A stretch of 64,000 bases of DNA from Paralithodes platypus. Lineage: Eukaryota > Arthropoda > Malacostraca > Decapoda > Lithodidae. The number at the start of each line of letters is the position of its first letter. Positions within the stretch are counted from its first letter, which is position 1. The position numbers were made by a program, and so were the translations under genes. The stretch covers positions 13,290,040 to 13,354,039 of the forward strand of contig CM064560.1 in the NCBI GenBank assembly GCA_032716605.1, written 5' to 3'. Of this stretch, positions 10,735 through 21,800 are shown in pieces. The notes under the pieces are model-generated. The model was not told the DNA's origin, ran no database searches, and worked only from the letters and a program-made list of their open reading frames with translations.

Positions 10735-10840
10735 TTAAGTTTGCCTAGTTTAAAAGTTTAAAAAAGTTTGGACATGATGGAGAAGGAAGAAGCTGTTCAT
10801 TCATGGGTGCGTTAGGCCTCTCCCCCTCTCCGTAATTTAA

Positions 10841-11818
10841 GGGAATTTTTTTTACTGGACCCCCTTCTCCCTCATGCTTAGCCTCATTAATTTTCAAATT
10901 TTAAATTTTTTATCCCATTACCTTAGCAATTTTAAGACCTTTTGCTCCATTATTTGTCAATTTTAAGACTTTTTGTGCCATTGAGGTGTCGATTTTTTCC
11001 TGGCAAGCAATAACGAGACTGCAATTAGCCCGGGAAAGACAAGCGTCCTCATAAGAGGTTGGTGGTGGAAGGCGAAGGTTCTCATAAGATCCAAGGCCTA
11101 AAAAGAGCCTTTTAAAACACCCCAGTGGCACTCAAAACAAAGCAATATATGATTAGGTGAGATAATTTCCCTCCATTACTTTCTACCATTCCTATATATG
11201 TGTCCCAACCCCCCACCTTCTCCCCTCCTCAATTATCACCTATTTTTCCTCTTATTCCCCCTTTTATTGGGTAACTTTCGGCGCAAATTTCCTTCACGCT
11301 GTCTCTATAGCATGGGCGAGGCATCTAGAGATCCTTGCAACAGAGAGACTTCTACTTAGAGCTGTCAGTGTGGCTTGAGAACTCGGGAGGAGAGGATATA
11401 TGCCGCGGCGGCTCTCCCCTCATGAATGGACCGGTCTGCAATAATACGTCTTTTTCAACCCCTAAATACTAATCCCACTTGTTTTATTGCTCTTAAATGT
11501 TAACATCTTTATATTAAACATAAAATAGGCGCATATGAATAAGTAATAACGATATTTATGGTAAAATTACGATTTTCGTCGGGAATGAACCAAAATACTT
11601 TCGCATGGCAAGACGTTTCAAATACCGTAGTCTTATTTTTACCGGGTTAAGGAGGAACTAGCCCTTGGTCGGGAAATTTTTCTACCAAAAAATGTACTAA
11701 TATATCTCAATGGGGGGTTCTTGGGTGCATTTCTTTTAACATTGATGGAGGTCTTGGGAACAAAGTAAAGACAAAAATTAATAGATAAATAATTGAGCAA
11801 ATACATACAAATTTTCCC
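10841..11818 (+). mobile_element. MITE A copy 1, split by an insertion
   Basis: MITE A is a ~350-bp family. Its marks, in order, are TTAAGGGGA, CCCCTTCTCCCTCATG, TTTGGCGATTTTAAGACC, GGTGTCGATTTTTTCCTGG, GCGAGCGATAGCGAGCCTG, CGGCCTTCGGCCGGGAC, a (AAAT)n-like tract and CCCCTTAA. This copy has the first half at 10841-11028 and the second at 11647-11818, with TTAA at 10837-10840 and 11819-11822. Confidence 0.75.
11029..11646. mobile_element. ~618-bp insertion in MITE A with CCCGG ends and TTAA-like duplication
   Basis: Begins CCCGGGAAAGA and ends ...TCTTATTTTTACCGGG, giving short inverted ends CCCGG(G/T)AAA. It is flanked by TTAG (11025-11028) and TTAA (11647-11650). Removing it rejoins the MITE A sequence. 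It is non-coding. Confidence 0.55.
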
Positions 11819-11939
11819 TTAATGAATCTTTGAGTGTCCAGGCTCAGAAGTGTAATTCAAATTGGTCTAAACTATTCTGAGCGGTGAAATTGGGCAAAAT
11901 TGGGCAGGGTTGAAATGAGTGGAATCCAGAGACCGAAAG

Positions 11940-12200
11940 GGGCTAAGTGCAATTCTCCAACTCAAGAATGAAACGATACTCCCAATCTTTCTTCTATTCA
12001 ACTGCTGAGCTCTGAAGCTCTCTCCCTGAATCCAGCTTTCCCATATCCTATGACTTAAATTGCTTCGAACTCTGTTTGTCCAGACATTTTGGCTCAAACA
12101 TTCATTGATTTTGGTCCTGTCACTCTTTCAACTCTGGGGGAGGCACTCGTTACAGGCAGTTATGCCTTTTGTCTCCCTCATCCACATCTTGTAGAAACTT
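11940..12200 (+). mobile_element. 5'-truncated 3' end of the jockey-like LINE
   Basis: Resembles 36190-36440 over its length, including the codons for the LINE C-terminus (SxELWxSLPES equivalent), the GATTTTGG(T/C)CCTGTCACTC block and the terminal GGGGGAGGCACTCG ... CTCCCTCA signature. Multiple stops make it a dead fragment. Confidence 0.75.
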
Positions 12201-12424
12201 CAAATTCATTTGAAAATCCATTTCTTGAAAACTACACGGATGATCAAAGCCATTTTTGCGTAGTTGGGTAAGGCTAGCAATTCCAAATAGATATTGGTGG
12301 AATAATTTGGCCGCAGTTTTGAGAAACTGTCTATACAGAAATGAGATTAAAGACTTATTCGGTTTTCCACACAACGTTTTCAGTCAACAGTCTCAGTTCC
12401 CCGAATCCCCTAGTTTTGCTTATT

Positions 12425-12812
12425 TATTATGTAGTAATGCTCAAAACAAAATAAAGTATAGTACGTTATTGTATTTAGTAATGCTGAAGTAATAACCTAA
12501 TTATATAAGGACAATGCCACAAAGGTTGAAACTAAAGTCAGAATGATGATAATATCACAACATCTATGGCCACACTTATACACGGTCACAACCAGAAAAC
12601 AGCCACACTCATAAACGGCCACAACCAAAAGCTCTACACTCCTAAATGTCCACAGCCAAAATGGCTGTAATCTGTTCTTTCTGTAGTTTCTTCATGCCCG
12701 ACAAGTTAAATAATCTTTTGATATCTGTGACACAGCTCTTGTATCCAACACAATACCCTGCTTGCAAAACCGCTTGAACCCCAGATAAGCTTGCTTGCAA
12801 CTTTAATTATTA
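12425..12812 (-). repeat. Right arm of the large inverted repeat (partner 7541-7900)
   Basis: Reverse-complement counterpart of 7541-7900, recognised by CCACAACCAAAAGC, TCTGTAGTTTCTTCATGCC, AATACCCTGCTTGCAAAACC and CGCTTGAACCCC. The 4.5-kb interval between the arms is filled with later insertions. Confidence 0.7.
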
Positions 12813-12969
12813 TAATTTGTATTTGAGTTTATATGATATGTGTCCCATGAATATTCTTTCCTCTCACTTAAAAAATAGGCTACCATAGTGTGGTGGGAAT
12901 ATGAACATGATTAGTTTAATATCCAGTATTCGAGAATGGATAATAAGTCGTAGGCGTGTGCATAAACCT

Positions 12970-13145
12970 TTAACCGTCTTGGTAGTGTAATGGTGAAGGT
13001 GTTTAAAAATATGTGTGTGATAACCCAGGTTCGAATCCTGGTGGATCACATATAAGCTTTCATTAATTTCATTGGAGGTGTTTGGTGTTGTGGTGAAATT
13101 AATAAAAAAAATATTATTATTATTATTATTATTATTATTATGCTA
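12970..13145 (+). repeat. tRNA-derived SINE or tRNA pseudogene with (ATT)n tail
   Basis: GGTAGTGTAATGGTGAAGG (12981-12999) resembles a pol III A box. GGTTCGAATCC (13028-13038) is a consensus B box in a perfect 5-bp T-arm (CCAGG...CCTGG). The acceptor stem and anticodon arm do not pair convincingly, so this is not an intact tRNA gene. An (ATT)n tract (13111-13141) follows, as in SINE tails. Confidence 0.55.
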
Positions 13146-13236
13146 AATAATAAATAGTAAATATTCAGTTGTGCTCTGCGCATCTTTCCCCGTGTTACTA
13201 GGCTTCTGTTAGTGTTGAGCGGTACTTGAAAAGTAG

Positions 13237-13379
13237 ACAGAATGGATAAAAAACACCATCTGAGGAAGAGCACTTTATTGACAACGTTTCGCAGATAGCT
13301 TCATCAGGTCACTGATGAAGCTATCTGCGAAATGTCAATAAAGTGCTCTTCCTCAGATGGTGTTTTTTATCCATTCTGT
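13237..13379. repeat. 143-bp palindrome with hammerhead ribozyme-like cores on both strands
   Basis: Two ~70-bp arms are nearly perfect inverted copies centred near 13308. On the minus strand CTGATGA (complement of 13301-13307), a 10-nt stem II and GAAA (complement of 13287-13290) are followed by CGTTGTC, a minimal hammerhead arrangement with a very short stem III. The plus strand has CTGATGA (13312-13318) and GAAA (13329-13332) but lacks three bases of stem III. Such minimal hammerheads are known from Penelope-like retroelements. An 11-bp direct repeat TTCTGTTAGTG at 13205-13215 and 13374-13384 looks like a target duplication. Confidence 0.65.
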
Positions 13380-13571
13380 TAGTGCTTGGATCTAACAGTT
13401 ACTCTTCTACAAAACTTATCCCTTTCAGCGTTAATTTATGCCTTTTCCTCTGACAAACTTTCCATTATCCTTCAATCCACAACAGATTATGCCCAGGGTC
13501 TGTATATAGGCTGGGTTTTCATTTAATTAGTTTGCAGTTCCTCCATTCTATTTAGCAAATATCCATGTTAA

Positions 13572-13782
13572 AGGGAGCTGGACCACCTTCTCCCTCATGT
13601 TTAGACCAAATTGTAAGACGTTCGCCCCATTAGTTTGGCGATTTTAAGACCTTTTGTGCCATTTGGGTATCTATTTTTTTTCCTGGCGAGCGATAGCGAT
13701 CCTGTAATTTAGGAGGAACCGGCCTTCAGTCGGGACCTCCAGGGAGGACACTAAGGAAAATAATAAATATATACGTAAATTA

Positions 13783-13814
<32 letters not shown>

Positions 13815-13836
13815 CAAAAAAAATACAAATCTCCCC
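13572..13836 (+). mobile_element. MITE A copy 2, ending 22 bp before an exon
   Basis: Bounded by TTAA at 13568-13571 and 13837-13840. It retains the GGTGTC-like, GCGAGCGATAGCG and CGGCCTTC(A)GTCGGGACC landmarks; part of the middle is deleted, and an (AT)n run at 13790-13812 replaces the usual A-rich tract. Its end abuts the polypyrimidine tract of the next exon. Confidence 0.8.
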
Positions 13837-13858
13837 TTAAACTGTCTCCCTTCTGTAG

Positions 13859-13969
13859 ATGGGTCACTGGAACCGCGACATCTTAAGGAGAAGCCAACGG
13901 AGAGGCAGTGGTGGTGGTGGTGAGGGTGAAGAAGATGACAAACAAACACTAACCAACGACCATCTACAG
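13859..13969 (+). CDS. Ionotropic receptor, internal exon: S2-M4 linker
   Basis: A 111-nt (37-codon) phase-0 exon between acceptor CTCCCTTCTGTAG and donor CAG|GTACAC. It begins GHWNRD after one residue, continuing the GL-x-x-W element of the S2 end. It then has a low-complexity Gly/acidic linker (GSGGGGEGEEDD) and ends LTNDHLQ, corresponding to the conserved LT-x-x-H/N-LQ just before M4 in IRs and iGluRs. Its frame joins exon 7380-7461 and exon 37778-37900 without stops. The polypyrimidine tract is only 18 bp long, squeezed between the MITE end and the exon. Confidence 0.8.
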
Positions 13970-13992
13970 GTACACTCCACTCCATGCCTTAA

Positions 13993-14186
13993 CCCATTAT
14001 GTACCGACCACGTCATTTTTATTTGATTCTAGCTACATTAAGACGAATTTCTTAAGCTTAGGAACGATATATGGTAGCTAAATGGATTAATTGAGATAGT
14101 CTGTAACCTTTTAATTGGTAAGCTGAATATTATCGTCTACTAGTTGCCAGAATATAATGTAAATGATGGCACAGGTACAGAAAGGG
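13993..14186 (+). mobile_element. MITE B/C-type element (TTAACCC...GGGTTAA), 194 bp
   Basis: Flanked by TTAA at 13989-13992 and 14187-14190. The ends are inverted (CCCATTATGTACC at left, GGTACAGAAAGGG at right). Related elements occur at 21152-21358, 30981-31076 and 40532-40741. It lies 24 bp after the exon donor. Confidence 0.75.
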
Positions 14187-14234
14187 TTAAGGACTTGAAC
14201 ACCTCTCTCTAAGTATACCCAGACAGAAGAGTAA

Positions 14235-17200
14235 GGGGAGAGTGTTGATTTTTCTGGCCCCCCCTTCTTCCTCATGTTTAGCCCCATTAGCTTACAGATT
14301 TTAAGACGTTCGGCTCATTCGTTTGGCGATATCAAGACCTATCACCCAATTTCTTTGTCAATATTAAGACCTTTCATGCAATTTAGGTGTCGATTTTTTC
14401 CTGGCGAGCGATAGCAAGCCTGTAATATAGTAGTAATATAGCGATAGCAAGCCTGTAATATAGTAGTAATATAGCGATAGCAAGCCTGTAATATAGTAGT
14501 AATATAGCGATAGCAAGCCTGTAATATAGTAGTAATATAGCGATAGCAAGCCTGTAATATAGTAGTAATATAGCGATAGCAAGCCTGTAATATAGTAGTA
14601 ATATAGCGATAGCAAGCCTGTAATATAGTAGTAATATAGCGATAGCAAGCCTGTAATATAGTAGTAATATAGCGATAGCAAGCCTGTAATATAGTAGTAA
14701 TATAGCGATAGCAAGCCTGTAATATAGTAGTAATATAGCAATAGCAAGCCTGTAATATAGTAGTAATATAGCGATAGCAAGCCTGTAATATAGTAGTAAT
14801 ATAGCGATAGCAAGCCTGTAATATAGTAGTAATATAGCGATAGCAAGCCTGTAATATAGTAGTAATATAGCGATAGCAAGCCTGTAATATAGTAGTAATA
14901 TAGCGATAGCAAGCCTGTAATATAGTAGTAATATAGCGATAGCAAGCCTGTAATATAGTAGTAATATAGCGATAGCAAGCCTGTAATATAGTAGTAATAT
15001 AGCGATAGCAAGCCTGTAATATAGTAGTAATATAGCGATAGCAAGCCTGTAATATAGTAGTAATATAGCGATAGCAAGCCTGTAATATAGTAGTAATATA
15101 GCGATAGCAAGCCTGTAATATAGTAGTAATATAGCGATAGCAAGCCTGTAATATAGTAGTAATATAGCGATAGCAAGCCTGTAATATAGTAGTAATATAG
15201 CGATAGCAAGCCTGTAATATAGTAGTAATATAGCGATAGCAAGCCTGTAATATAGTAGTAATATAGCGATAGCAAGCCTGTAATATAGTAGTAATATAGC
15301 GATAGCAAGCCTGTAATATAGTAGTAATATAGCGATAGCAAGCCTGTAATATAGTAGTAATATAGCGATAGCAAGCCTGTAATATAGTAGTAATATAGCG
15401 ATAGCAAGCCTGTAATATAGTAGTAATATAGCGATAGCAAGCCTGTAATATAGTAGTAATATAGCGATAGCAAGCCTGTAATATAGTAGTAATATAGCGA
15501 TAGCAAGCCTGTAATATAGTAAAATAGCGATACCAAGCCTGTAATATAGTAGTAATATAGCGATAGCAAGCCTGTAATATAGTAGTAATATAGCGATAGC
15601 AAGCCTGTAATATAGTAGTAAAATAGCGATAGCAAGCCTGTAATATAGTAGTAATATAGCGATAGCAAGCCTGTAATATAGTAGTAATATAGCGATAGCA
15701 AGCCTGTAATATAGTAGTAATATAGCGATAGCAAGCCTGTAATATAGTAGTAATATAGCGATAGCAAGCCTGTAATATAGTAGTAATATAGCGATAGCAA
15801 GCCTGTAATATAGTAGTATATAGCGATAGCAAGCCTGTAATATAGTAGTAATATAGCGATAGCAAGCCTGTAATATAGTAGTAATATAGCGATAGCAAGC
15901 CTGTAATATAGTAGTAATATAGCGATAGCAAGCCTGTAATATAGTAGTAATATAGCGATAGCAAGCCTGTAATATAGTAATATAGCGATAGCAAGCCTGT
16001 AATATAGTAGTAATATAGCGATAGCAAGCCTGTAATATAGTAGTAAATAGCGATAGCAAGCTGTAATATAGTAGTAATATAGCGATAGCAAGCCTGTAAT
16101 ATAGTAGTAATATAGCGATAGCAAGCCTGTAATATAGTAGTAATATAGCGATAGCAAGCCTGTAATATAGTAGTAATATAGCGATAGCAAGCCTGTAATA
16201 TAGTAGTAATATAGCGATAGCAAGCCTGTAATATAGTAGTAATATAGCGATAGCAAGCCTGTAATATAGTAGTAATATAGCGATAGCAAGCCTGTAATAT
16301 AGTAGTAATATAGCGATAGCAAGCCTGTAATATAGTAGTAATATAGCGATAGCAAGCCTGTAATATAGTAGTAATATAGCGATAGCAAGCCTGTAATATA
16401 GTAGTAATATAGCGATAGCAAGCCTGTAATATAGTAGTAATATAGCGATAGCAAGCCTGTAATATAGTAGTAATATAGCGATAGCAAGCCTGTAATATAG
16501 TAGTAATATAGCGATAGCAAGCCTGTAATATAGTAGTAATATAGCGATAGCAAGCCTGTAATATAGTAGTAATATAGCGATAGCAAGCCTGTAATATAGT
16601 AGTAATATAGCGATAGCAAGCCTGTAATATAGTAGTAATATAGCGATAGCAAGCCTGTAATATAGTAGTAATATAGCGATAGCAAGCCTGTAATATAGTA
16701 GTAATATAGCGATAGCAAGCCTGTAATATAGTAGTAATATAGCGATAGCAAGCCTGTAATATAGTAGTAATATAGCGATAGCAAGCCTGTAATATAGTAG
16801 TAATATAGCGATAGCAAGCCTGTAATATAGTAGTAATATAGCGATAGCAAGCCTGTAATATAGTAGTAATATAGCGATAGCAAGCCTGTAATATAGTAGT
16901 AATATAGCGATAGCAAGCCTGTAATATAGTAGTAATATAGCGATAGCAAGCCTGTAATATAGTAGTAATATAGCGATAGCAAGCCTGTAATATAGTAGTA
17001 ATATAGCGATAGCAAGCCTGTAATATAGTAGTAATATAGCGATAGCAAGCCTGTAATATAGTAGTAATATAGCGATAGCAAGCCTGTAATATAGTAGTAA
17101 TATAGCGATAGCAAGCCTGTAATATAGTAGTAATATAGCGATAGCAAGCCTGTAATATAGTAGTAATATAGCGATAGCAAGCCTGTAATATAGTAGTAAT

Positions 17201-20200
17201 ATAGCGATAGCAAGCCTGTAATATAGTAGTAATATAGCGATAGCAAGCCTGTAATATAGTAGTAATATAGCGATAGCAAGCCTGTAATATAGTAGTAATA
17301 TAGCGATAGCAAGCCTGTAATATAGTAGTAATATAGCGATAGCAAGCCTGTAATATAGTAGTAATATAGCGATAGCAAGCCTGTAATATAGTAGTAATAT
17401 AGCGATAGCAAGCCTGTAATATAGTAGTAATATAGTGATAGCAAGCCTGTAATATAGTAGTAATATAGCGATAGCAAGCCTGTAATATAGTAGTAATATA
17501 GCGATAGCAAGCCTGTAATATAGTAGTAATATAGAGATAGCAAGCCTGTAATATAGTAGTAATATAGCGATAGCAAGCCTGTAATATAGTAGTAATATAG
17601 CGATAGCAAGCCTGTAATATAGTAGTAATATAGCGATAGCAAGCCTGTAATATAGTAGTAATATAGCGATAGCAAGCCTGTAATATAGTAGTAATATAGC
17701 GATAGCAAGCCTGTAATATAGTAGTAATATAGCGATAGCAAGCCTGTAATATAGTAGTAATATAGCGATAGCAAGCCTGTAATATAGTAGTAATATAGCG
17801 ATAGCAAGCCTGTAATATAGTAGTAATATAGCGATAGCAAGCCTGTAATATAGTAGTAATATAGCGATAGCAAGCCTGTAATATAGTAGTAATATAGCGA
17901 TAGCAAGCCTGTAATATAGTAGTAATATAGCGATAGCAAGCCTGTAATATAGTAGTAATATAGCGATAGCAAGCCTGTAATATAGTAGTAATATAGCGAT
18001 AGCAAGCCTGTAATATAGTAGTAATATAGCGATAGCAAGCCTGTAATATAGTAGTAATATAGCGATAGCAAGCCTGTAATATAGTAGTAATATAGCGATA
18101 GCAAGCCTGTAATATAGTAGTAATATAGCGATAGCAAGCCTGTAATATAGTAGTAATATAGCGATAGCAAGCCTGTAATATAGTAGTAATATAGCGATAG
18201 CAAGCCTGTAATATAGTAGTAATATAGCGATAGCAAGCCTGTAATATAGTAGTAATATAGCGATAGCAAGCCTGTAATATAGTAGTAATTGGTCCTGGCG
18301 AGCGATAGCAAGCCTGTAATATAGTAGTAATATAGCGATAGCAAGCCTGTAATATAGTAGTAAAATAGCGATAGCAAGCCTGTAATATAGTAGTAATATA
18401 GCGATAGCAAGCCTGTAATATAGTAGTAATATAGCGATAGCAAGCCTGTAATATAGTAGTAATATAGCGATAGCAAGCCTGTATTATAGTAGTATATAGC
18501 GATAGCAAGCCTGTAATATAGTAGTAATATAGCGATAGCAAGCCTGTAATATAGTAGTAATATAGCGATAGCAAGCCTGTAATATAGTAGTAATATAGCG
18601 ATAGCAAGCCTGTAATATAGTAGTAATATAGCGATAGCAAGCCTGTAATATAGTAGTAATATAGCGATAGCAAGCCTGTAATATAGTAGTAATATAGCGA
18701 TAGCAAGCCTGTAATATAGTAGTAATATAGCGATAGCAAGCCTGTAATATAGTAGTAATATAGCGATAGCAAGCCTGTAATATAGTAGTAAAATAGCGAT
18801 AGCAAGCCTGTAATATAGTAGTAATATAGCGATAGCAAGCCTGTAATATAGTAGTAATATAGCGATAGCAAGCCTGTAATATAGTAGTAAAATAGCGATA
18901 GCAAGCCTGTAATATAGTAGTAATATAGCGATAGCAAGCCTGTAATATAGTAGTAATATAGCGATAGCAAGCCTGTAATATAGTAGTAATATAGTGATAG
19001 CAAGCCTGTAATATAGTAGTAATATAGCGATAGCAAGCCTGTAATATAGTAGTAATATAGCGATAGCAAGCCTGTAATATAGTAGTAATATAGTGATACC
19101 AAGCCTGTAATATAGTAGTAATATAGCGATAGCAAGCCTGTAATATAGTAGTAATATAGCGATAGCAAGCCTGTAATATAGTAGTAATATAGCGATAGCA
19201 AGCCTGTAATATAGTAGTAATATAGCGATAGCAAGCCTGTAATATAGTAGTAATATAGCGATAGCAAGCCTGTAATATAGTAGTAATATAGCGATAGCAA
19301 GCCTGTAATATAGTAGTAATATAGCGATAGCAAGCCTGTAATATAGTAGTAATATAGCGATAGCAAGCCTGTAATATAGTAGTAATATAGCGATAGCAAG
19401 CCTGTAATATAGTAGTAATATAGCGATAGCAAGCCTGTAATATAGTAGTAAAATAGCGATAGCAAGCCTGTAATATAGTAGTAATATAGCGATAGCAAGC
19501 CTGTAATATAGTAGTAATATAGCGATAGCAAGCCTGTAATATAGTAGTAATATAGTGATAGCAAGCCTGTAATATAGTAGTAATATAGCGATAGCAAGCC
19601 TGTAATATAGTAGTAATATAGCGATAGCAAGCCTGTAATATAGTAGTAATATAGCGATAGCAAGCCTGTAATATAGTAGTAATATAGCGATAGCAAGCCT
19701 GTAATATAGTAGTAATATAGCGATAGCAAGCCTGTAATATAGTAGTAATATAGCGATAGCAAGCCTGTAATATAGTAGTAATATAGCGATAGCAAGCCTG
19801 TAATATAGTAGTAATATAGCGATAGCAAGCCTGTAATATAGTAGTAATATAGCGATAGCAAGCCTGTAATATAGTAGTAATATAGCGATAGCAAGCCTGT
19901 AATATAGTAGTAATATAGCGATAGCAAGCCTGTAATATAGTAGTAATATAGCGATAGCAAGCCTGTAATATAGTAGTAAAATAGCGATAGCAAGCCTGTA
20001 ATATAGTAGTAATATAGCGATAGCAAGCCTGTAATATAGTAGTAATATAGCGATAGCAAGCCTGTAATATAGTAGTAAAATAGCGATAGCAAGCCTGTAA
20101 TATAGTAGTAATATAGCGATAGCAAGCCTGTAATATAGTAGTAATATAGCGATAGCAAGCCTGTAATATAGTAGTAATATAGCGATAGCAAGCCTGTAAT

Positions 20201-20984
20201 ATAGTAGTAATATAGCGATAGCAAGCCTGTAATATAGTAGTAATATAGCGATAGCAAGCCTGTAATATAGTAGTAATATAGCGATAGCAAGCCTGTAATA
20301 TAGTAGTAATATAGCGATAGCAAGCCTGTAATATAGTAGTAATATAGCGATAGCAAGCCTGTAATATAGTAGTAATATAGCGATAGCAAGCCTGTAATAT
20401 AGTAGTAATATAGCGATAGCAAGCCTGTAATATAGTAGTAATATAGCGATAGCAAGCCTGTAATATAGTAGTAATATAGCGATAGCAAGCCTGTAATATA
20501 GTAGTAATATAGCGATAGCAAGCCTGTAATATAGTAGTAATATAGCGATAGCAAGCCTGTAATATAGTAGTAATATAGCGATAGCAAGCCTGTAATATAG
20601 TAGTAATATAGCGATAGCAAGCCTGTAATATAGTAGTAATATAGCGATAGCAAGCCTGTAATATAGTAGTAATATAGCGATAGCAAGCCTGTAATATAGT
20701 AGTAATATAGCGATAGCAAGCCTGTAATATAGTAGTAATATAGCGATAGCAAGCCTGTAATATAGTAGTAATATAGCGATAGCAAGCCTGTAATATAGTA
20801 GTAATATAGCAATAGCAAGCCTGTAATATAGTAGTAATCGACCTTCGGCCGGGACATTGTTGTATAAAAAAATGTAGACATTTATCTTAGGGTGGTTTTT
20901 AAAGCTTGGTGGAGGTCTAGGGAGGAAACTAACAAAATAATCAAAAGATAAATACATAATCAAAGTAATACGGCCGTCCCCCCT
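14235..20984 (+). mobile_element. MITE A copy 3, expanded by an internal 33-bp satellite
   Basis: The left part (CCCCTTCTTCCTCATG through GGTGTCGATTTTTTCCTGGCGAGC) ends at about 14401. The right part (CGACCTTCGGCCGGGACATT, AAGCTTGGTGGAGGTCTAGG, CGGCCGTCCCCCCTT) resumes at about 20838. Both ends are degenerate (GTAA at 14231, TTGATTA at 20984-20990). The satellite sits exactly where other copies have one GCGATAGCGAGCCTGTAATT. Confidence 0.85.
14402..20838. repeat. ~195-copy, 33-bp satellite array (6.4 kb)
   Basis: The unit is GCGATAGCAAGCCTGTAATA followed by TAGTAGTAATATA. Copies are almost identical, with rare point variants and indels. It grew from the interior of MITE A: the unit's first 18 bases match the MITE's GCGATAGCGAGCCTGTAAT. 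One spacer at about 18288-18303 (TGGTCCTGGCGAGC) again carries MITE flank, so a second array start is embedded. Because 33 is a multiple of three, all frames stay open for long stretches, giving artefactual proteins of about 2,200 residues on the minus strand. Confidence 0.97.
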
Positions 20985-21151
20985 TGATTAACCTCCACAT
21001 CCATTGTACAGTTGCTGCCTTCAATATATGGACACCTCTCTATGATTATATTGACAAAGGTAAACACTCACACACGATCATTTACAGGTACAGTTGGTAT
21101 CTTTAATACTGGAACATCTTTGTATCATAACATTGTATAGGGAACATTTAA

Positions 21152-21358
21152 CCCGTGCTGTACCGGAGACGTTCTTATCATTATATTCTGGCAATTATTA
21201 TACAATTGTATTCGCTTAGGAAGGACGTCTACCCATTAAAAGGCTGTAGACTATCTCCATTAATCCTTTTAGCTATCAAATATCCATCCTAAGCTTTAAA
21301 AAATCGTTTAAATGTAGTTGATATCAACTAAAAACCCATGTCACCGGTACAGAGAAGG
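21152..21358. mobile_element. MITE B/C-type element in the degenerate array
   Basis: Begins after TTAA (21148-21151) with CCCGTGCTGTACCGG and ends CCGGTACAGAGAAGG. The right target copy has decayed to TTGA. The interior has the TATTCTGGCAATTATTA motif seen in its relatives. It interrupts the ~80-bp array. Confidence 0.7.
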
Positions 21359-21596
21359 TTGATTCGTTAATACCTAAACATTACTATATGATATTATATA
21401 GACAGGTGAACACTTACCAATGACCATCACCGGGTACAGTTGATGCCTGGAACACCTGAACACCACGTTGTTCTAATACTGAGACTAACGAATACTTACC
21501 AATCATCATCTCCAGGTATAATTGGTGGTGTGAATAACTGATTGTCTCGTGATTATATAGCACTATAGATATAGGCCTACCCAGTTCCAAATAGGT

Positions 21597-21800
21597 AGTC
21601 CAGAAATTGTGAACCCTAACTTCCATAACTTAAAGTAAGGATAGAGCAAATAGGCTGTAAATGTCCACACCTATTCCCAGGCTGACCCTTCCCAAATGGT
21701 AGAAATATCAGCTCGATTACTCTAGTCGTTCGTGAGTTATAAAGATTAATGTTCAAGAGTTTGGCTATACGTATTTGAAACAGAGTATAGCTATTTAAAA
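21597..21800 (+). repeat. Dispersed repeat D, copy 1
   Basis: GTAGTCCAGAAATTGTGAAC, ATAGAGCAAATAGGCTGTAA and ATGGTAGAAATATCAGCTCG recur with changes at 40772-40930. No coding capacity or inverted ends are visible. Confidence 0.6.

Noticed and set aside
12970..13050. Functional tRNA gene
   Set aside because: A and B boxes and a T-arm are present, but the acceptor stem and anticodon arm do not pair. A SINE or pseudogene fits better.
14402..20838. CRISPR-like repeat array
   Set aside because: Repeats are directly tandem with no unique spacers, in a eukaryotic sequence with MITE flanks. No cas genes.
14342..20963. Reverse open frames of about 2,180-2,200 codons (YYYYITGLLSL repeats)
   Set aside because: They follow from a 33-bp satellite whose period is divisible by three. 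More than one frame is open at once, the frame toggles at indels, and there is no start context or domain.
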